Source of the DNA: Nemertoderma westbladi
Lineage: Eukaryota; Xenacoelomorpha; Nemertodermatida; Nemertodermatidae
Direction of reading: 5' to 3'
Length of the DNA: 42,326 nt
NCBI GenBank assembly: GCA_032718475.1
Contig: JAUCBJ010001364.1
Location: forward strand, 1-42,326
Part shown: positions 20,405-30,571 of the stretch, in pieces
How positions within the stretch are numbered: the stretch's first letter is position 1
Layout of the letters: every line of letters begins with the position of its first letter
Translations under genes and position numbers: made by a program
The notes under the pieces: generated by a model
What the model saw: only the letters and a program-made list of their open reading frames with translations
Told to the model about the DNA's origin: nothing
The model's database searches: none

Positions 20405-22137
20405 TTAGGTAGGTAGGGGTGCGTTTAAGTAGGTAGGGGTGGGCGCTACTCCTATCTGCTACCCGAGGGTAGGGGTGGGCGCTACTCCTATCTGCTACCC
20501 GAAGGTAGGGGTGGGCGCTGCTCCTATCTGCTACCCGAAGGTAGGGGTGGGCGCTACTCCTATCTGCTACCCGAAGGTAGGGGTGGGTGCTGCTCCTATC
20601 TGCTACCCGAAGGTATGGGTGGCTGCTACTCCTATCTGCTACCAGAAGGTAGGCGTGGGCACTACTCCTATCTGCTACCCGAAGGTAGGGGTGGGCGCTA
20701 CTCCTATCTGCTACCCGAAGGTAGGGGTGGGCGCTGCTCCTATCTGCTACCCGAGGGTAGGGGTGGGCGCTACTCCTATCTGCTACCCGAAGGTATGGGT
20801 GGCTGCTACTCCTATCTGCTACCAGAAGGTAGGCGTGGGCACTACTCCTATCTGCTACCCGAAGGTAGGGGTGGGCGCTACTCCTATCTGCTACCCGAAG
20901 GTAGGGGTGGGCGCTGCTCCTATCTGCTACCCGAGGGTAGGGGTGGGCGCTACTCCTATCTGCTACCCGAAGGTAGGGGTGGGTGCTGCTCCTATCTGCT
21001 ACCCGAAGGTAGGGGGTGGCTGCTACTCCTATCTGCTACCAGAAGGTAGGGGTGGGCGCTACTCCTATCTGCTACCCGAAGGTAGGGGTGGGCGCTACTC
21101 CTATCTGCTACCCGAAGGTAGGGGTGGCTGCTACTCCTATCTGCTACACGAAGGTAGGGGTGGGTGCTACTCCTATCTGCTACACGAAAGTAGGGGTGGG
21201 CGCTACTCCTATCTGCTACCCGAAGGTAGGGGTGGGCGCTACTCCTATCTGCTACCCGAAGGTAGGGGTGGGCGCTACTCCTATCTGTTACCCGAAGGTA
21301 GGGGTGGGCGCTACTCCTATCTGCTACCAGAAGGTAGGGGTGGGCACTACTCCTATCTGCTACCCGAAGGTAGGGGTGGGCGCTACTCCTATCTGCTACC
21401 CGAAGGTAGGGGTGGGCGCTACTCCTTTCTGCTACCCGAAGGTAGGGGTGGGCGCTACTCCTATCTGCTACCCGAAGGTAGGGGTGGGCGCTACTCCTAT
21501 CTGCTACCCGAAGGTAGGGGTGGGCGCTACTCCTTTCTGCTACCCGAAGGTAGGGGTGGGCGCTACTCCTATCTGCTACCCGAAGGTAGGGGTGGGCACT
21601 ACTCATATCTGTTACACGAAGGTAGGGGAGGGCGCTGCTCCTATCTGTTACACGAAGGTAGGGGTGGGTGCTACTCCTATCTGCTACACGAAGGTAGGGG
21701 TGGACGCTACTCCTATCTGCTACCCGAGGGTAGGGGTAGGCGCTACTCCTATCTGCTACCCGAAGGTAGGGGTGGGGGCTACTCCTATCTGTTACCCGAA
21801 GGTAGGGTTGGGCGCTACTCCTATCTGCTTCCCGAATGTAGGGGTGGGCGCTACTCCTATCTGTTACACGAAGGTAGGGGTGGGTGCTACTCGTATCTGC
21901 TACACGAAGGTAGGGTTGGGCGCTACTCCTATCTGCTACCCGAAGGTAGGGGTGGCTGCTACTCCTATCTGTTACCCGAAGGTAGGGTTGGGCGCTACTC
22001 CTATCTGCTTCCCGAATGTAGGGGTGGGCGCTACTCCTATCTGCTACCCGAAGGTAGGGGTGGCTGCTACTCCTATCTGCTACCCGAAGGTAGGAGTGGG
22101 CGCTACTCCTATCTGCTACCCGAAGGTAGCAGGAAGC
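20405..22137. repeat. 36 bp minisatellite, about 47 units
   Basis: Head-to-tail units of GGTAGGGGTGGGCGCTACTC then CTATCTGCTACCCGAA. Every unit contains CTACC-CGAA-GGTAG, a 5 bp stem with a CGAA tetraloop. Because 36 is a multiple of three and the unit lacks stops, several frames stay open on both strands for hundreds of codons (12-residue repeats such as GVGATPICYPKV). A single-base insertion near 21013 passes without closing them. A higher-order period of 180 bp (five units) is visible at 20605-20965 and again at about 21790-22050. There is no start context, splice site or non-repeat domain to suggest a gene. Confidence 0.93.
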
Positions 22138-22228
22138 TAAGGAGCTCAAACTCCAGGGCATCACGAGCATAGAAATTATCAACGATCCAGTCATCATAGG
22201 CCACAAGGGATTGGAAATGGTGGATTAA
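22133..22228 (+). pseudogene. Possible end of LINE ORF1
   Basis: Right at the minisatellite edge a short frame reads EAKELKLQGITSIEIINDPV and ends at TAA 22226. It has natural protein character. It precedes an ORF2 that begins about 150 bp later, so it may be the C-terminus of that LINE's ORF1. A 28 bp duplication (about 22319-22375, GCAGT-CGC-TTGGAACTA) lies between the two. Confidence 0.35.
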
Positions 22229-22375
22229 CCTTAGCCTGTGAGAACAAAGTAGGTCCAAGTGGGGCGAGAAAATTTCAGTACCGAGTTTAGTGACGCCGCC
22301 CAGCAGTCAGCTCAATGCACTAATTTAAATGCAGTGCGCCTTGGAACTAATTCAAATGCAGTCCGCTTTGGAACT

Positions 22376-22992
22376 ATAAACTGTCATGGTTATAACTCAA
22401 ACTCAGATTTTATTGTAGAATGATGTTTTTGACAATGATTTTGAATGTATTTAATCAGTGAACAGATGAGGAATCCAACTCGTACTCGTGGAGCTGGAGG
22501 AGTTTGCTTATGGCATCGCAAAGGGATTTTCTCAAAGACAAGTACTATCTCTAGTGGGAATATTAGCTTACTATACACCCGATCAGTCAACCTCAACGCA
22601 GACTCATCAAAATCCTCTGAGAAATTTGAGAATTTCTTGGGAAGGCTCACTAATGTATTGGATTCAGTGGACTACGCCCTGCCGATAATCTTAGGAGATC
22701 TCAATTCTGATATCGGATCATTGCAGGGGCCCAGGTGTAATAGACAAAAACCATCAGCGCATGGACGTCGTCTGCATGATTTCCTGAGTAACAAGGAGCT
22801 TCTTGTGATGGATACGTATGATATATTCACTGGGCCAGTTGTCACTTTTAAGAGCTATGGGTCTTCATACATAGACCATATTATTTCTTCTAAAATGGTC
22901 ATGGGTTTTACTACGTGGGGATCCATCCTAGAATGTGAACCTGGAAATTTCTAGGATCATGTTCCTGTTTTGTGTTGGATTGATCGTGAGAA
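22376..22992 (+). pseudogene. LINE endonuclease region (outer LINE)
   Basis: Start of a non-LTR ORF2: GTINCHGYNSNSDFI is the usual first strand with Asn. After stops and a frameshift (22427-22460) come GILGDLNSDIG-type IILGDLNSDIGS, SYGSSYIDHIISS and, beyond one stop, DHVPVLCWID. These are the catalytic GDxN and SDH-like blocks of an apurinic endonuclease domain. Several stops and shifts make it inactive. It breaks off near 22992 where another LINE begins. Confidence 0.8.
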
Positions 22993-24020
22993 ATTATTTA
23001 ATGTAAAGAGGAAATTCAAACTATCTATGTAGATGACCTAAGTATATTTTTTAATAACTCTAACGTAGGTTGTGCAATAAAAAATACGCGCGCTAACCAC
23101 GTGTTTTATGCAGATGACTTAGCTCTCTGTTCTAACTCAATTTTTGGTCTGAATAAATTAATTGGAATCTATGAAAATTATGCTCTGGAGCACGATATCA
23201 AAATTAATATTAAAAAATCTAAAGCCATGATCTACACACCGAAAGGGAACACATCTTTTGTACATAATGACATTATTGTTGCTGGATCTAAATTAGAAAT
23301 TGTTTCAAAATTCAAATATCTTGGACATATACTTCATGAAACTACTGACGACGATTTTGACATCGTCAATCAGCTACACAGCCTGTATCGCAGAGGCAAT
23401 CTTCTCATCAGAAAATTCTCTTTCTGTTCCATAACAGTAAAGAAAATACTTTTCCGTAGTTTTTGCACTCAATTCTACTGTACTGCTCTTTGGTCTAGAC
23501 GTAATTTTAGTTTAGCAGTTTACAATAAATTACGAGTAGGGTACAATAATATAGCCAGAAAACTTTTCGGTTTCAGGTTTGACTGTAGTGTGTCTTTAAT
23601 GTTTGGACAGCTTAATCTGCCGAAATTTATTCATATTCGTTTCAATGCAATAACATCCCTTTTACATCGTGTGTCCAATACTGGGAACATTCTTGTGAAA
23701 CGTGTTTTCGAAGGTACCTACAGCACCAGCCGCATCAGGGAGAGGGACAACATCGTCATTATCTGAGCTGAGCTGTGGTGTTTTATTGTAGTACGCCTAG
23801 TTATTTGCTTTGTTGTAATTTTTAATTATCATTAATATTATTCTATATTATTTTTCCCTATCACACAGGCCTAACTAACTATTAATTTGTTTGTTTGTTT
23901 GTTTAATATTGGTAATACTTTAATTATGTACTTGTAACTTTGTAACAGTTCTGTTTGTCATTTGTGTTTTTATGGGCGCCCCATTTGCCTGGATTAAAGA
24001 TTAAAGAAAGAAAGAAAGAT
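22993..24020 (+). mobile_element. 5'-truncated LINE nested in another LINE
   Basis: Starts abruptly at IYVDDLSIFFNNS, just before reverse-transcriptase motif C (FYADDLALCSNS), and continues through KFKYLGHILHE and the C-terminal domain to a stop at 23764. It then has a 3' UTR ending GGCGCCCC...GGATTAAAGATTAAAGAAAG repeats. The frame 23041-23766 is uninterrupted, so it is younger than its surroundings. It interrupts the outer LINE between endonuclease and linker. The flanks AAATTCAAACTAT and ATTTGCAGAAAAACTATG are loosely alike and could be a decayed target duplication. Confidence 0.75.
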
Positions 24021-26205
24021 TTGCAGAAAAACTATGCCTAGCCCAATTAGGGTTGACTGGAAACGGGTAACAACACAACATCAACTAAACTATCGGCAAA
24101 AAGTAGAGCACGAGATTAAAGAATTGTACACCTCCATCAACTTGCATCCATCTCGGTGGAAAAATACTGAAGTAGATAAAGTAGCCAAATTGGTCCAACA
24201 GATAATTTGTCAGTCAGCTTCTAAAATTCTGCCATCCATTAAACACAAACGCAAGACAAATAACATAAGGATTAGATCTTCAAGGTTTCATATAATGGCA
24301 AAAACTACAAAGGATCTATATAACCTGTGGTGTCGTGATGGCCAATGTATGGATAGCAATTATGGTAAAGCGTATCAGGAGTCCAAAAATCAATTCGGCG
24401 TCTCAAAAATTTCTTTGCTAGAAATCGAGTTTCAGCCAATGTCAGGAAGGTTGGAGCCACAATGACCTCAAATCCGAGCAAATTCTGGCAGAGCATTGCT
24501 TCTAATAAAATTACGAGTGGAACAATACCAACAAATGCCCAGGAAAAGATAAGGTCTGCACTAGAAGAGAGAAATTTTCCAGGTAAAGAGTTCTACACTT
24601 CCATCAATGAACTGAAATCGGACTTGCAGAATAGCTGCCCAGACGCGGTGGTACTTACTGTCTCTGCTACGACACTACAGCGAGCAATTTTGGCTATATC
24701 CACCGGCAAATCTCCAGATACAATGGGCCTTGTTATTGAACATGTGCTTAGCCTGGACGCTAACTTTATTTGCAGAATTCTTGCAGACATTATAAATGTG
24801 TGTTTAAGAACTGGACATATACCTGAGTTTTTTGGTGAAACAATATTAACAAGTCTGTATAAGGGAAAGGGACGTGACATCAACCATCATAAATCTTTCA
24901 GACAAATAGCCACAGTGAGTCTGTTCGGAAAAATATTTGAATCTATTGTCCTTCTGGAATTTTTGCCGATACAAGATTTGATTCCCAATGCTCAATTTGC
25001 GTATCAGAAGAAGGACCCCCTTGGAAATAAGCTACAAAGCTTTAGGGGTAATCCTATATGTTATGTTGGACAATACCTTTATACCGGTACATTGTTTGGT
25101 GTATTTGTTATTGTTTTTACATAATGTATAAATAAATCTATCTATCTATAGGCTCAGATTTGGTTATAACTGCTTTGTTAGAATTCTTGGAGTCTCAGCG
25201 TCGGTCTGGTAACACAGTGTTTCTATGTCAGTTGCCTTTGATTATGTCAAATTCGTCTGTTTATTCCGGAATTTGAAGGATAATGTGAACCCATATGTGT
25301 GTCTTGCACTTCTCAACTATTACTTTTGTACAGTGGCATATCTTAAATTTGGAAATGAGGTTCAGGTTGAAGGCATAACAATAACAAAAGGTGTTAAACA
25401 AGGTTCGTTGACCTCTCCCGCATTATTTATTTTTTACACAAGAGATGTGCTTCATTGCTTGGATGTATCTGGTTTGGGGTTTCTACTGGATCTTTTGTGG
25501 CTCGGTTCTATAGCTTACGCAGATGATATATTGTTGATTGGAAGAACAGTGGGGGAATTAACTACAGCTGTTGAAATCGTAGAAACACAATTGGCAAAGA
25601 TAGGTCTCAATATTGAGGGGAGTAAAACCAAGTGGGCGTATTGTCTCGGTCAAGGCTGCTCTTCACAATCTATACCATCACTAATAAATATAAATGGAAC
25701 CCTTATAACGTCTTGTGAGCAAATCACATTTCTGGGTTTTCCAGTAAACACTAGCAAGAAATGCCATCTGCAAGATTGCATCCAAATAATCGCGAGTGTC
25801 TCGGATAGATTCCACAAGAATGGTTGGACAATTCGATGGCTGGATGTGGATACTCTCGGTTATATATGGAGAACTGTTGCTATTCCTACGGTGCTTTATA
25901 CAGCAAAATTCTTCGTCGGATCACTCACAAACTCAGAGCTTCAGCAACTAGATATTTATTATCGCAAGATCCTCCGGGGTCTATTGTTTCTCGGGTCATA
26001 TGCGAGCAATGCTGTAGTCTACTCTTTACTCGGATGTTATTCGTTCTCAGCAGAAATATTCAAAACCGGCACTAATATGATCCACAGGATACAATCGTGT
26101 CCAACACTCTACTTCAGTCTATACTTCATGCGTGTCTTCGAAAGAATGCTGGATATACTAAGTCGGGGAACTATCTGTAACTTAAACACTGTAACTTAAA
26201 CACTG
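24021..26205 (+). pseudogene. LINE linker and reverse transcriptase (outer LINE)
   Basis: Continuation of the element that starts at 22376. The linker contains IRVDWKRVTTQHQLNYRQKV. The RT follows: ILTSLYKGKGRDINHHKSFR, LFGKIFESI, AQFAYQKK, then an insertion (25015-25150). A frameshifted motif A follows in which the expected catalytic Asp is not readable (VFLCQL... / VAFDYVKFV). GVKQGSLTSPALF is motif B, SIAYADDILLIGR is motif C, and a C-terminal region ends at 26199. Frames change near 24465 and 25235. It is inactive. The 3' UTR is missing, and coding runs straight into a 14 bp minisatellite. Confidence 0.85.
25015..25150 (+). mobile_element. Short LINE 3' end (CR1/L2-like)
   Basis: 136 bp insertion inside the RT domain of the outer LINE. 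It consists of ACCCCC...AGGGGT (25015-25020 with 25044-25049) enclosing AAGCT/AGCTT, a stem-loop of the kind found in CR1/L2-group 3' UTRs, then a T-rich stretch and ATAAATAAATCTATCTATCTATA, a microsatellite tail. Host coding resumes at 25151 (GSDLVITALLEFLE in the shifted frame). It represents only the last bases of a severely 5'-truncated insertion. Confidence 0.75.
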
Positions 26206-26595
26206 TAACTCAAACACTGTAACTCAAACACCGTAACTCATACACTGCAACTCAAACACTAACTCAAATATTGTAAATCAAACACTGTAACTCAAACACC
26301 GTAACTCAAACACTGTAATTCAAACACTGTAACTCAAACACTGTAACTCAAACACTGTAACTCAAACACTAACTCAAATATTGTGAATCAAACACTGTAA
26401 CTCAAACACCATAACTCAAATATTGTAAATCAAACACTGTAACTCAAACACTGTAACGCAAATATTGTAAATCAAACACTGTAATTCAAACACTGTAACT
26501 CAAACAATGCATCCCCAAACACTGTAACTCAAACACTGTAACTCAAACAATGCATCCTCAAACACTGTAACTCAAACACTGTGACTTAAACACTT
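26165..26595. repeat. 14 bp minisatellite
   Basis: About 30 copies of CACTGTAACTCAAA with variants (CACCGTAACTCAAA, shortened CACTAACTCAAATATTGTAAATCAAA). Some variants recur as blocks (for example the AATGCATCC(C/T)CAAA variant twice near 26510-26560), so expansion went by blocks as well as by unit. It starts inside the last codons of the LINE frame. Confidence 0.92.
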
Positions 26596-26739
26596 GTAAA
26601 TGTGTTCTTATGGTTAAGGTTGTAAGGTAACCTTAACAATATTTGAAAAAAAAATATTTTCGATTATTTAAGATCAAAATTTTTCGAAGATTACAGAAAT
26701 CGGGTTTTTATAGGCATAGGATAAGCGTAAGGTGCCCAA

Positions 26740-27207
26740 ATGCCTGTCGATCTATCGGTCGGTTGGTTAGGTCAGGAAGAGGATGAAAAAAGTGAAGGTC
26801 AGGAAAAGAGTGAAGAAAGTGAAGGTCAGGAAGAAAGTGAGGAACAAGAAAATAAAGAAAGTGATGAACAAGTAGATGAAGAAAGTGAAGATCAGGAAAG
26901 TGAAGAAGAGGATGAAAATGATAATAATGAGGAAATATTGAGACAATTACTTGCAAATAAGAATAAACTACGGAAAATTATTAAACATTTGAAGGAAAAT
27001 GAAGAAAATAAAGAGGTGACATTGACCCAAGTTCTAGGAAGTAAAATTAAATTACAGAAATTTATTAAACATTTAGAAGAGAATGATGAAAATAAAGAAG
27101 AGATATTGAGACAAATATTAGTAAACAAAAATCAAGTGCGGATATTTATTAATCAAATGGAAGAAAATGAAGAAAATAGAGAAGAGATATTAAGACTAGG
27201 GTGCTAG
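26740..27207 (+). CDS. Acidic protein with 28-residue helical repeats, 5' part
   Basis: ATG at 26740, preceded by an in-frame TAA at 26728. An N-terminal Glu/Ser/Gln tract of about 60 residues (EESEGQEESEEQE type) is followed by three copies of a 28-residue unit, such as EEILRQLLANKNKLRKIIKH followed by LKENEENK. The unit is amphipathic and strongly helical. The original frame runs to 27195. A transposon inserted at 27197 now adds LGC and a stop at 27205, giving 155 residues. The other half is at 28259-28438. Charge pattern suggests a soluble, nuclear or scaffold-like protein. I recognise no family. The Kozak context is weak (C at -3), so an upstream exon is possible. Confidence 0.65.
   Translation: MPVDLSVGWLGQEEDEKSEGQEKSEESEGQEESEEQENKESDEQVDEESEDQESEEEDENDNNEEILRQLLANKNKLRKIIKHLKENEENKEVTLTQVLGSKIKLQKFIKHLEENDENKEEILRQILVNKNQVRIFINQMEENEENREEILRLGC
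27189..27196. repeat. Target-site duplication, left
   Basis: ATTAAGAC, identical to 28252-28259. Eight bp is the duplication length of hAT transposases. Confidence 0.9.
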
Positions 27208-28251
27208 TCAAGGGAACTAGTGCCACAGGCACATGGACAGAACTTACCATTTGGCGCAAGTGACTCTTATTCTCAATTTTCGCGATGGCCAACTTTGAAT
27301 TCTCCTACTGCATTAATTTTATGCTCATTAGAACCGCAATGTCCGGTTTAGTGGGGGTAGACAACTTCAAAACAAACGTAGAGCGAATAGTTCTTGAAAT
27401 ATCGCTGAAAATGTGAAGTCCGGCCCAAGTCTACATTACCGCCTTGATGCAATGTGGAAAAATCCTCAAAAAATTTTATTTCGAAATATATCAAAAAAAA
27501 TCAAGAATAGACACATCACAGAAATGATGGATATAGTGGGTGAAGACACCTTCAAAATAAGAGTAGAGTCAGTGGTTCTTGAGTTATTTTACAAAATGTC
27601 AAGACTACTGTACAGTATATTATGTCCACCAATTAATACTTGATATTGAGTTGACCCATTCCACACATTTTGTACAAAAACTATAGTGAATTAATCAATA
27701 CTCTTTAATTTTGAAAGTGTCTGTATGCACTAAATCAATTTGTTGCACTGATGTGTCTATTCTTGATTCCTTGCGATAATTCAAAATAAATTTTTTGGGG
27801 GATTTGTCCATATCGCATCAAGACGGTAATGTAGACTTCACATTTTCTGCGATATCTCAAGAACTATTCGCTCTATGTTTGTTTTTAAGTTGTCTACCCC
27901 CACTAAATCGGTCATTGTGGTTCTAATGAGCATAATATTAATGCAATAGGAGAACTCAAAGTTGGCCATTGCGAAAATATATAATTATCATCACTTGCGC
28001 CAAATGGTAGGTTCTGTCTATGTGCCTGTGGCACTCGTTCCCTTGATCCAAAAATTAAAATTTTGGTATCTAACAAAGTTTGGACCCATTTGATACATGC
28101 AGGAAGTTCTTTCTTGAGTCATTGATCTTTCATTAATGATATAGACGAAATTTAAAGAATTTTTTTCTGCCTTATTTTATTACCATTTGGAAACTTTCTT
28201 GCACCGGTAGAACAATGAAATCGAAAAAAAAGTAAAAAACACACCGCCCTA
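27197..28251. mobile_element. Non-autonomous hAT-like foldback element
   Basis: 1,055 bp insertion in the acidic-repeat gene. The ends are TAGGGTG...CGCCCTA, a short terminal inverted repeat of hAT type, flanked by the perfect 8 bp duplication ATTAAGAC. Inside are long inverted arms, 27208-27520 and 27749-28046, about 85 percent alike, which would fold into a ~300 bp stem. The right end has an extra ~200 bp (28047-28251) with no partner on the left. There is no transposase. The arms also contain a diverged internal repeat (AAACGTAGAGCGAATAGTTC against AGAGTAGAGTCAGTGGTTC). Confidence 0.92.
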
Positions 28252-28259
28252 ATTAAGAC
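28252..28259. repeat. Target-site duplication, right
   Basis: ATTAAGAC, second copy of the hAT-like target duplication. Removing the element and one copy restores the reading frame exactly. Confidence 0.9.
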
Positions 28260-28438
28260 AAGTCCTTGGAAATAAAAGTAAATTATTGAAAATCAATGAA
28301 CACTTGAATAAAATTAAGAAACACTTGAATAATGAGGAAGATGAAAGTGAAGAAAATCAACCAACTTTTAGTTATTATAGAAATCCTATGATACAAAACT
28401 CTCGTTCAGTAAATGCCCGCGCAGGAGGATGCTATTGA
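28259..28438 (+). pseudogene. Acidic repeat protein, severed 3' part
   Basis: Starting at the CAA codon that begins in the right duplication, 59 codons complete the protein. They hold the rest of a fourth 28-residue repeat (QVLGNKSKLLKI...), an acidic EEDESEEN stretch, and a tail ending RSVNARAGGCY, stop at 28436. Together with 152 codons upstream it made a 211-residue protein. That this segment still has no stops shows the insertion is recent, or that the uninterrupted allele is still common. Today it would be translated only if the element were removed from the RNA. Confidence 0.75.
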
Positions 28439-28449
28439 GATTTGTTTGT

Positions 28450-28625
28450 TTGATTTACTTTCATAATAGTATTAGAACTATTTATCCATAATAATTATAT
28501 TAGTATTAGGACTATTAATCCATAATAATTATATTAGTATTATAAAGATATTTTACCCATAATATTTATTAATATTAGGTCTATTTATTCATGAAATGTT
28601 ATGTTTTTTATAATATACTTTGGAA
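28450..28625. repeat. AT-rich tandem repeat, ~34 bp
   Basis: Three degrading copies of ATTAGGACTATTAATCCATA followed by ATAATTATATTAGT, just beyond the acidic gene's stop codon. Confidence 0.7.
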
Positions 28626-28679
28626 AATTAAATTAAATAATATTTTTTCAGTAATTATTTTTTCAATAATATCCTCAAT

Positions 28680-29500
28680 CTGAGGCCGTGCCTCAGTGAG
28701 GCATAGTCTGAGCCACAGTGAGGCACTTAGGCATAGTCCGGGCCTCAGTGAGGCATAGTCTGAGCCTCTGTGAGGCATCGTCTGAGCCTCAGTGAGGCAT
28801 AGTCTGAGCCTCAGTGCCTCAGTGAGGCATACTTAGAGCCTCAGTGAGGCATAGTCTGAGCCTCAATGACCCAGTGAGGCAAAGTCTTTGCCTGAGTGAG
28901 GCATAGTCTGAGCCTCAATGCCTCAGTGAGGTATAGTCTAAGCCTCAGTGAGGCATAGTCTGAACCTCAGTGAGGCATAGTCTGAGCCTCAGTGAGGCAT
29001 ATTCTGGGCCTCAGTGAGGCATAGTCTGAGCCTCAGTGAGGCATATTCTGGGCCTCAGTGAGGAATAGTCTGTGCCTCAGTGCCTCAGTGAGGCATAGTA
29101 GTGCCTCAGTGCCTCAGTGATGCCTAGTCTGTGCCTCAGTGCCTCAGTGAGGCATAGTCTGAGCCTCAATGCCCCAGTGAGGCATAGTCTTTGCCTGAGT
29201 GAGGCATAGTCTGAGCCTCAATGCCTCAGTGAGGTATAGTCTAAACCTCAGTGAGGCATAGTCTGAGCCTCAGTGAGGCATAGTCTGAGCCTCAGTGAGG
29301 AATAGTCTGTGCCTCAGTGCCTCAGTGAGGCATTGTAGGTGCCTCAGTGCCTCAGTGAGGCCTAGTCTGTGCCTCAGTGCCTCAGTGAGGCATAGTCTGA
29401 ACCTCAGTGAAGCATAGTCTGAGCCTCAGTGTCTCAGTGAGGCATACTCTGAGCCTCAGTGAGGCAAAGTCTGAGCCTCAGTGAAGCCTGAGTCAACCTC
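28680..29500. repeat. 22 bp palindromic minisatellite
   Basis: About 35 copies of GCCTCAGTGAGGCATAGTCT plus GA. Each unit carries GCCTCA-G-TGAGGC, a perfect 6 bp inverted repeat. Variant blocks such as GTGCCTCAGTGCCTCAGTG recur, and roughly 200 bp segments (for example around 28860-28960 and 29165-29260) are near-copies, so there is a higher-order structure. Confidence 0.92.
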
Positions 29501-29524
29501 ATCAGTAAAGAATAGCCTATGGCA

Positions 29525-29690
29525 TAGTAGATGCCTACCAAGTTTCAGCCTAAACGGATTAAAAACAATCAAATGAGATCAGTTTTCACTTTGAGACATT
29601 TCGCCCTCTAGCGGTAGACTGGGGAACTTTCAGATAATACGCCCTCTGGCGGCAGACTATGGAACTGCAGACGGCTGGATAAAGGTAAGA
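29525..29690. repeat. Member of the CCCTCTAGCGG repeat family
   Basis: Shares, in order, CCAAGTTTCAGC, AAACGGATTAAAA, TTTCACTTTGAGACATTTCG, CCCTCTAGCGG-AGACTGG-GAACT and a second CCCTCTGGCGGCAGACTATG with the tandem units at 10966-11640. It is therefore a second, separate locus of the same dispersed family, same orientation. Confidence 0.85.
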
Positions 29691-30571
29691 GTTACCATTG
29701 GATACAGCTAAGAGTAATTAGTAATCAGAGGTGTCATGAGAGGGGCAGGGCGCTTGGACACAACCAATATTAAAAACCTGCTGCTTGGTTAAAGCTAATT
29801 GGGGGTCAAAGGTCAACGTTAAAGCTGTCTGGATATAGCTAAAGAATTTAGGAAAGAGCAGAGGTGGCTACATCACTTTATAGCTTTGCAGAGTGAGGGT
29901 AAAGCTACGAAAAAGTTGCTCATAAACGCGCCGACTGCCAGAGTTTGTCGGTTTTCCAACAAATAGCAACTTCTGACATGTGCCTCATGCATGCAACAAA
30001 CCTTATGATATGATATATGACATAATATTTTCCATAAACCTAAGTAAATACTGGCATAATAATACTGTATCTCAGAAATATATATATAAGCCAAGGATCC
30101 TATCCCCTTACGTTGGTTTCGGATGTATAGTAACAATGTGACTTACTCTCTGATGGTAGGTCAATTGCGGTTATTGATCATAAAATGTCGTGAACCTCCT
30201 GTAAACAGCCAATGAGATGGTCGGGAAATAACACCGGAAAATGACTGTCCGATATGATAATAACCATAAGATATAATGTCAATATAACCAACCATTCGAA
30301 ACGAGTTACAATTTCGCAACTGGTGCACCAACCCTGCGATATAGGAATCTGGCATCTCAAGTGGGTGTAAATTAAATGGTTGGGGAGTGCTCACCATTTA
30401 ATTTAGTCGAGAGTTAGTGTGGCGTCCTCGTCCTCCCCGCCTTATACGTAACAGCCAAGAGAGAGGAACCTTCGGGATACATTTCACTTTATTCTGATGG
30501 CGCTTTAGTAAAAACGTTGTGTTTCATTTGCAATTTGTTGATAGATTTCTTGTTTAAATTTAGCAACTAAC
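29691..30571. other. Region 3' of the five-exon gene
   Basis: No firm exon. On the minus strand a pyrimidine-poor acceptor (GGCTGTTTACAG, ending 30199) is in phase with the exon at 30572-30783 and would add about 12 codons (GGSRHFMINNRN) to a stop near 30161; this is the best, but weak, candidate for a last exon. A 12 bp perfect hairpin lies at 30369-30404. Confidence 0.35.
30369..30404. other. Perfect 12 bp hairpin
   Basis: AAATTAAATGGT and ACCATTTAATTT (30369-30380 with 30393-30404) enclose the 12-base loop TGGGGAGTGCTC. Function unknown. It could be a transposon end or an RNA structure in the 3' part of the minus-strand gene. Confidence 0.7.

Noticed and set aside
20439-22172. 577-codon frame and three other long frames through the 36 bp array
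   Set aside because: All follow from a stop-free repeat unit whose length is a multiple of three. No domain, start context or splice site exists outside the repeat.
27413-27643. 76-codon frame inside the hAT-like element as a transposase remnant
   Set aside because: It lies in the left inverted arm and centre, has no hAT transposase motif, and arises from the internal repeats.
28680-29500. CRISPR-like appearance of regularly repeated palindromic units
   Set aside because: There are no unique spacers between repeats and the genome is eukaryotic; it is a minisatellite. The same applies to the 14 bp and 36 bp arrays.
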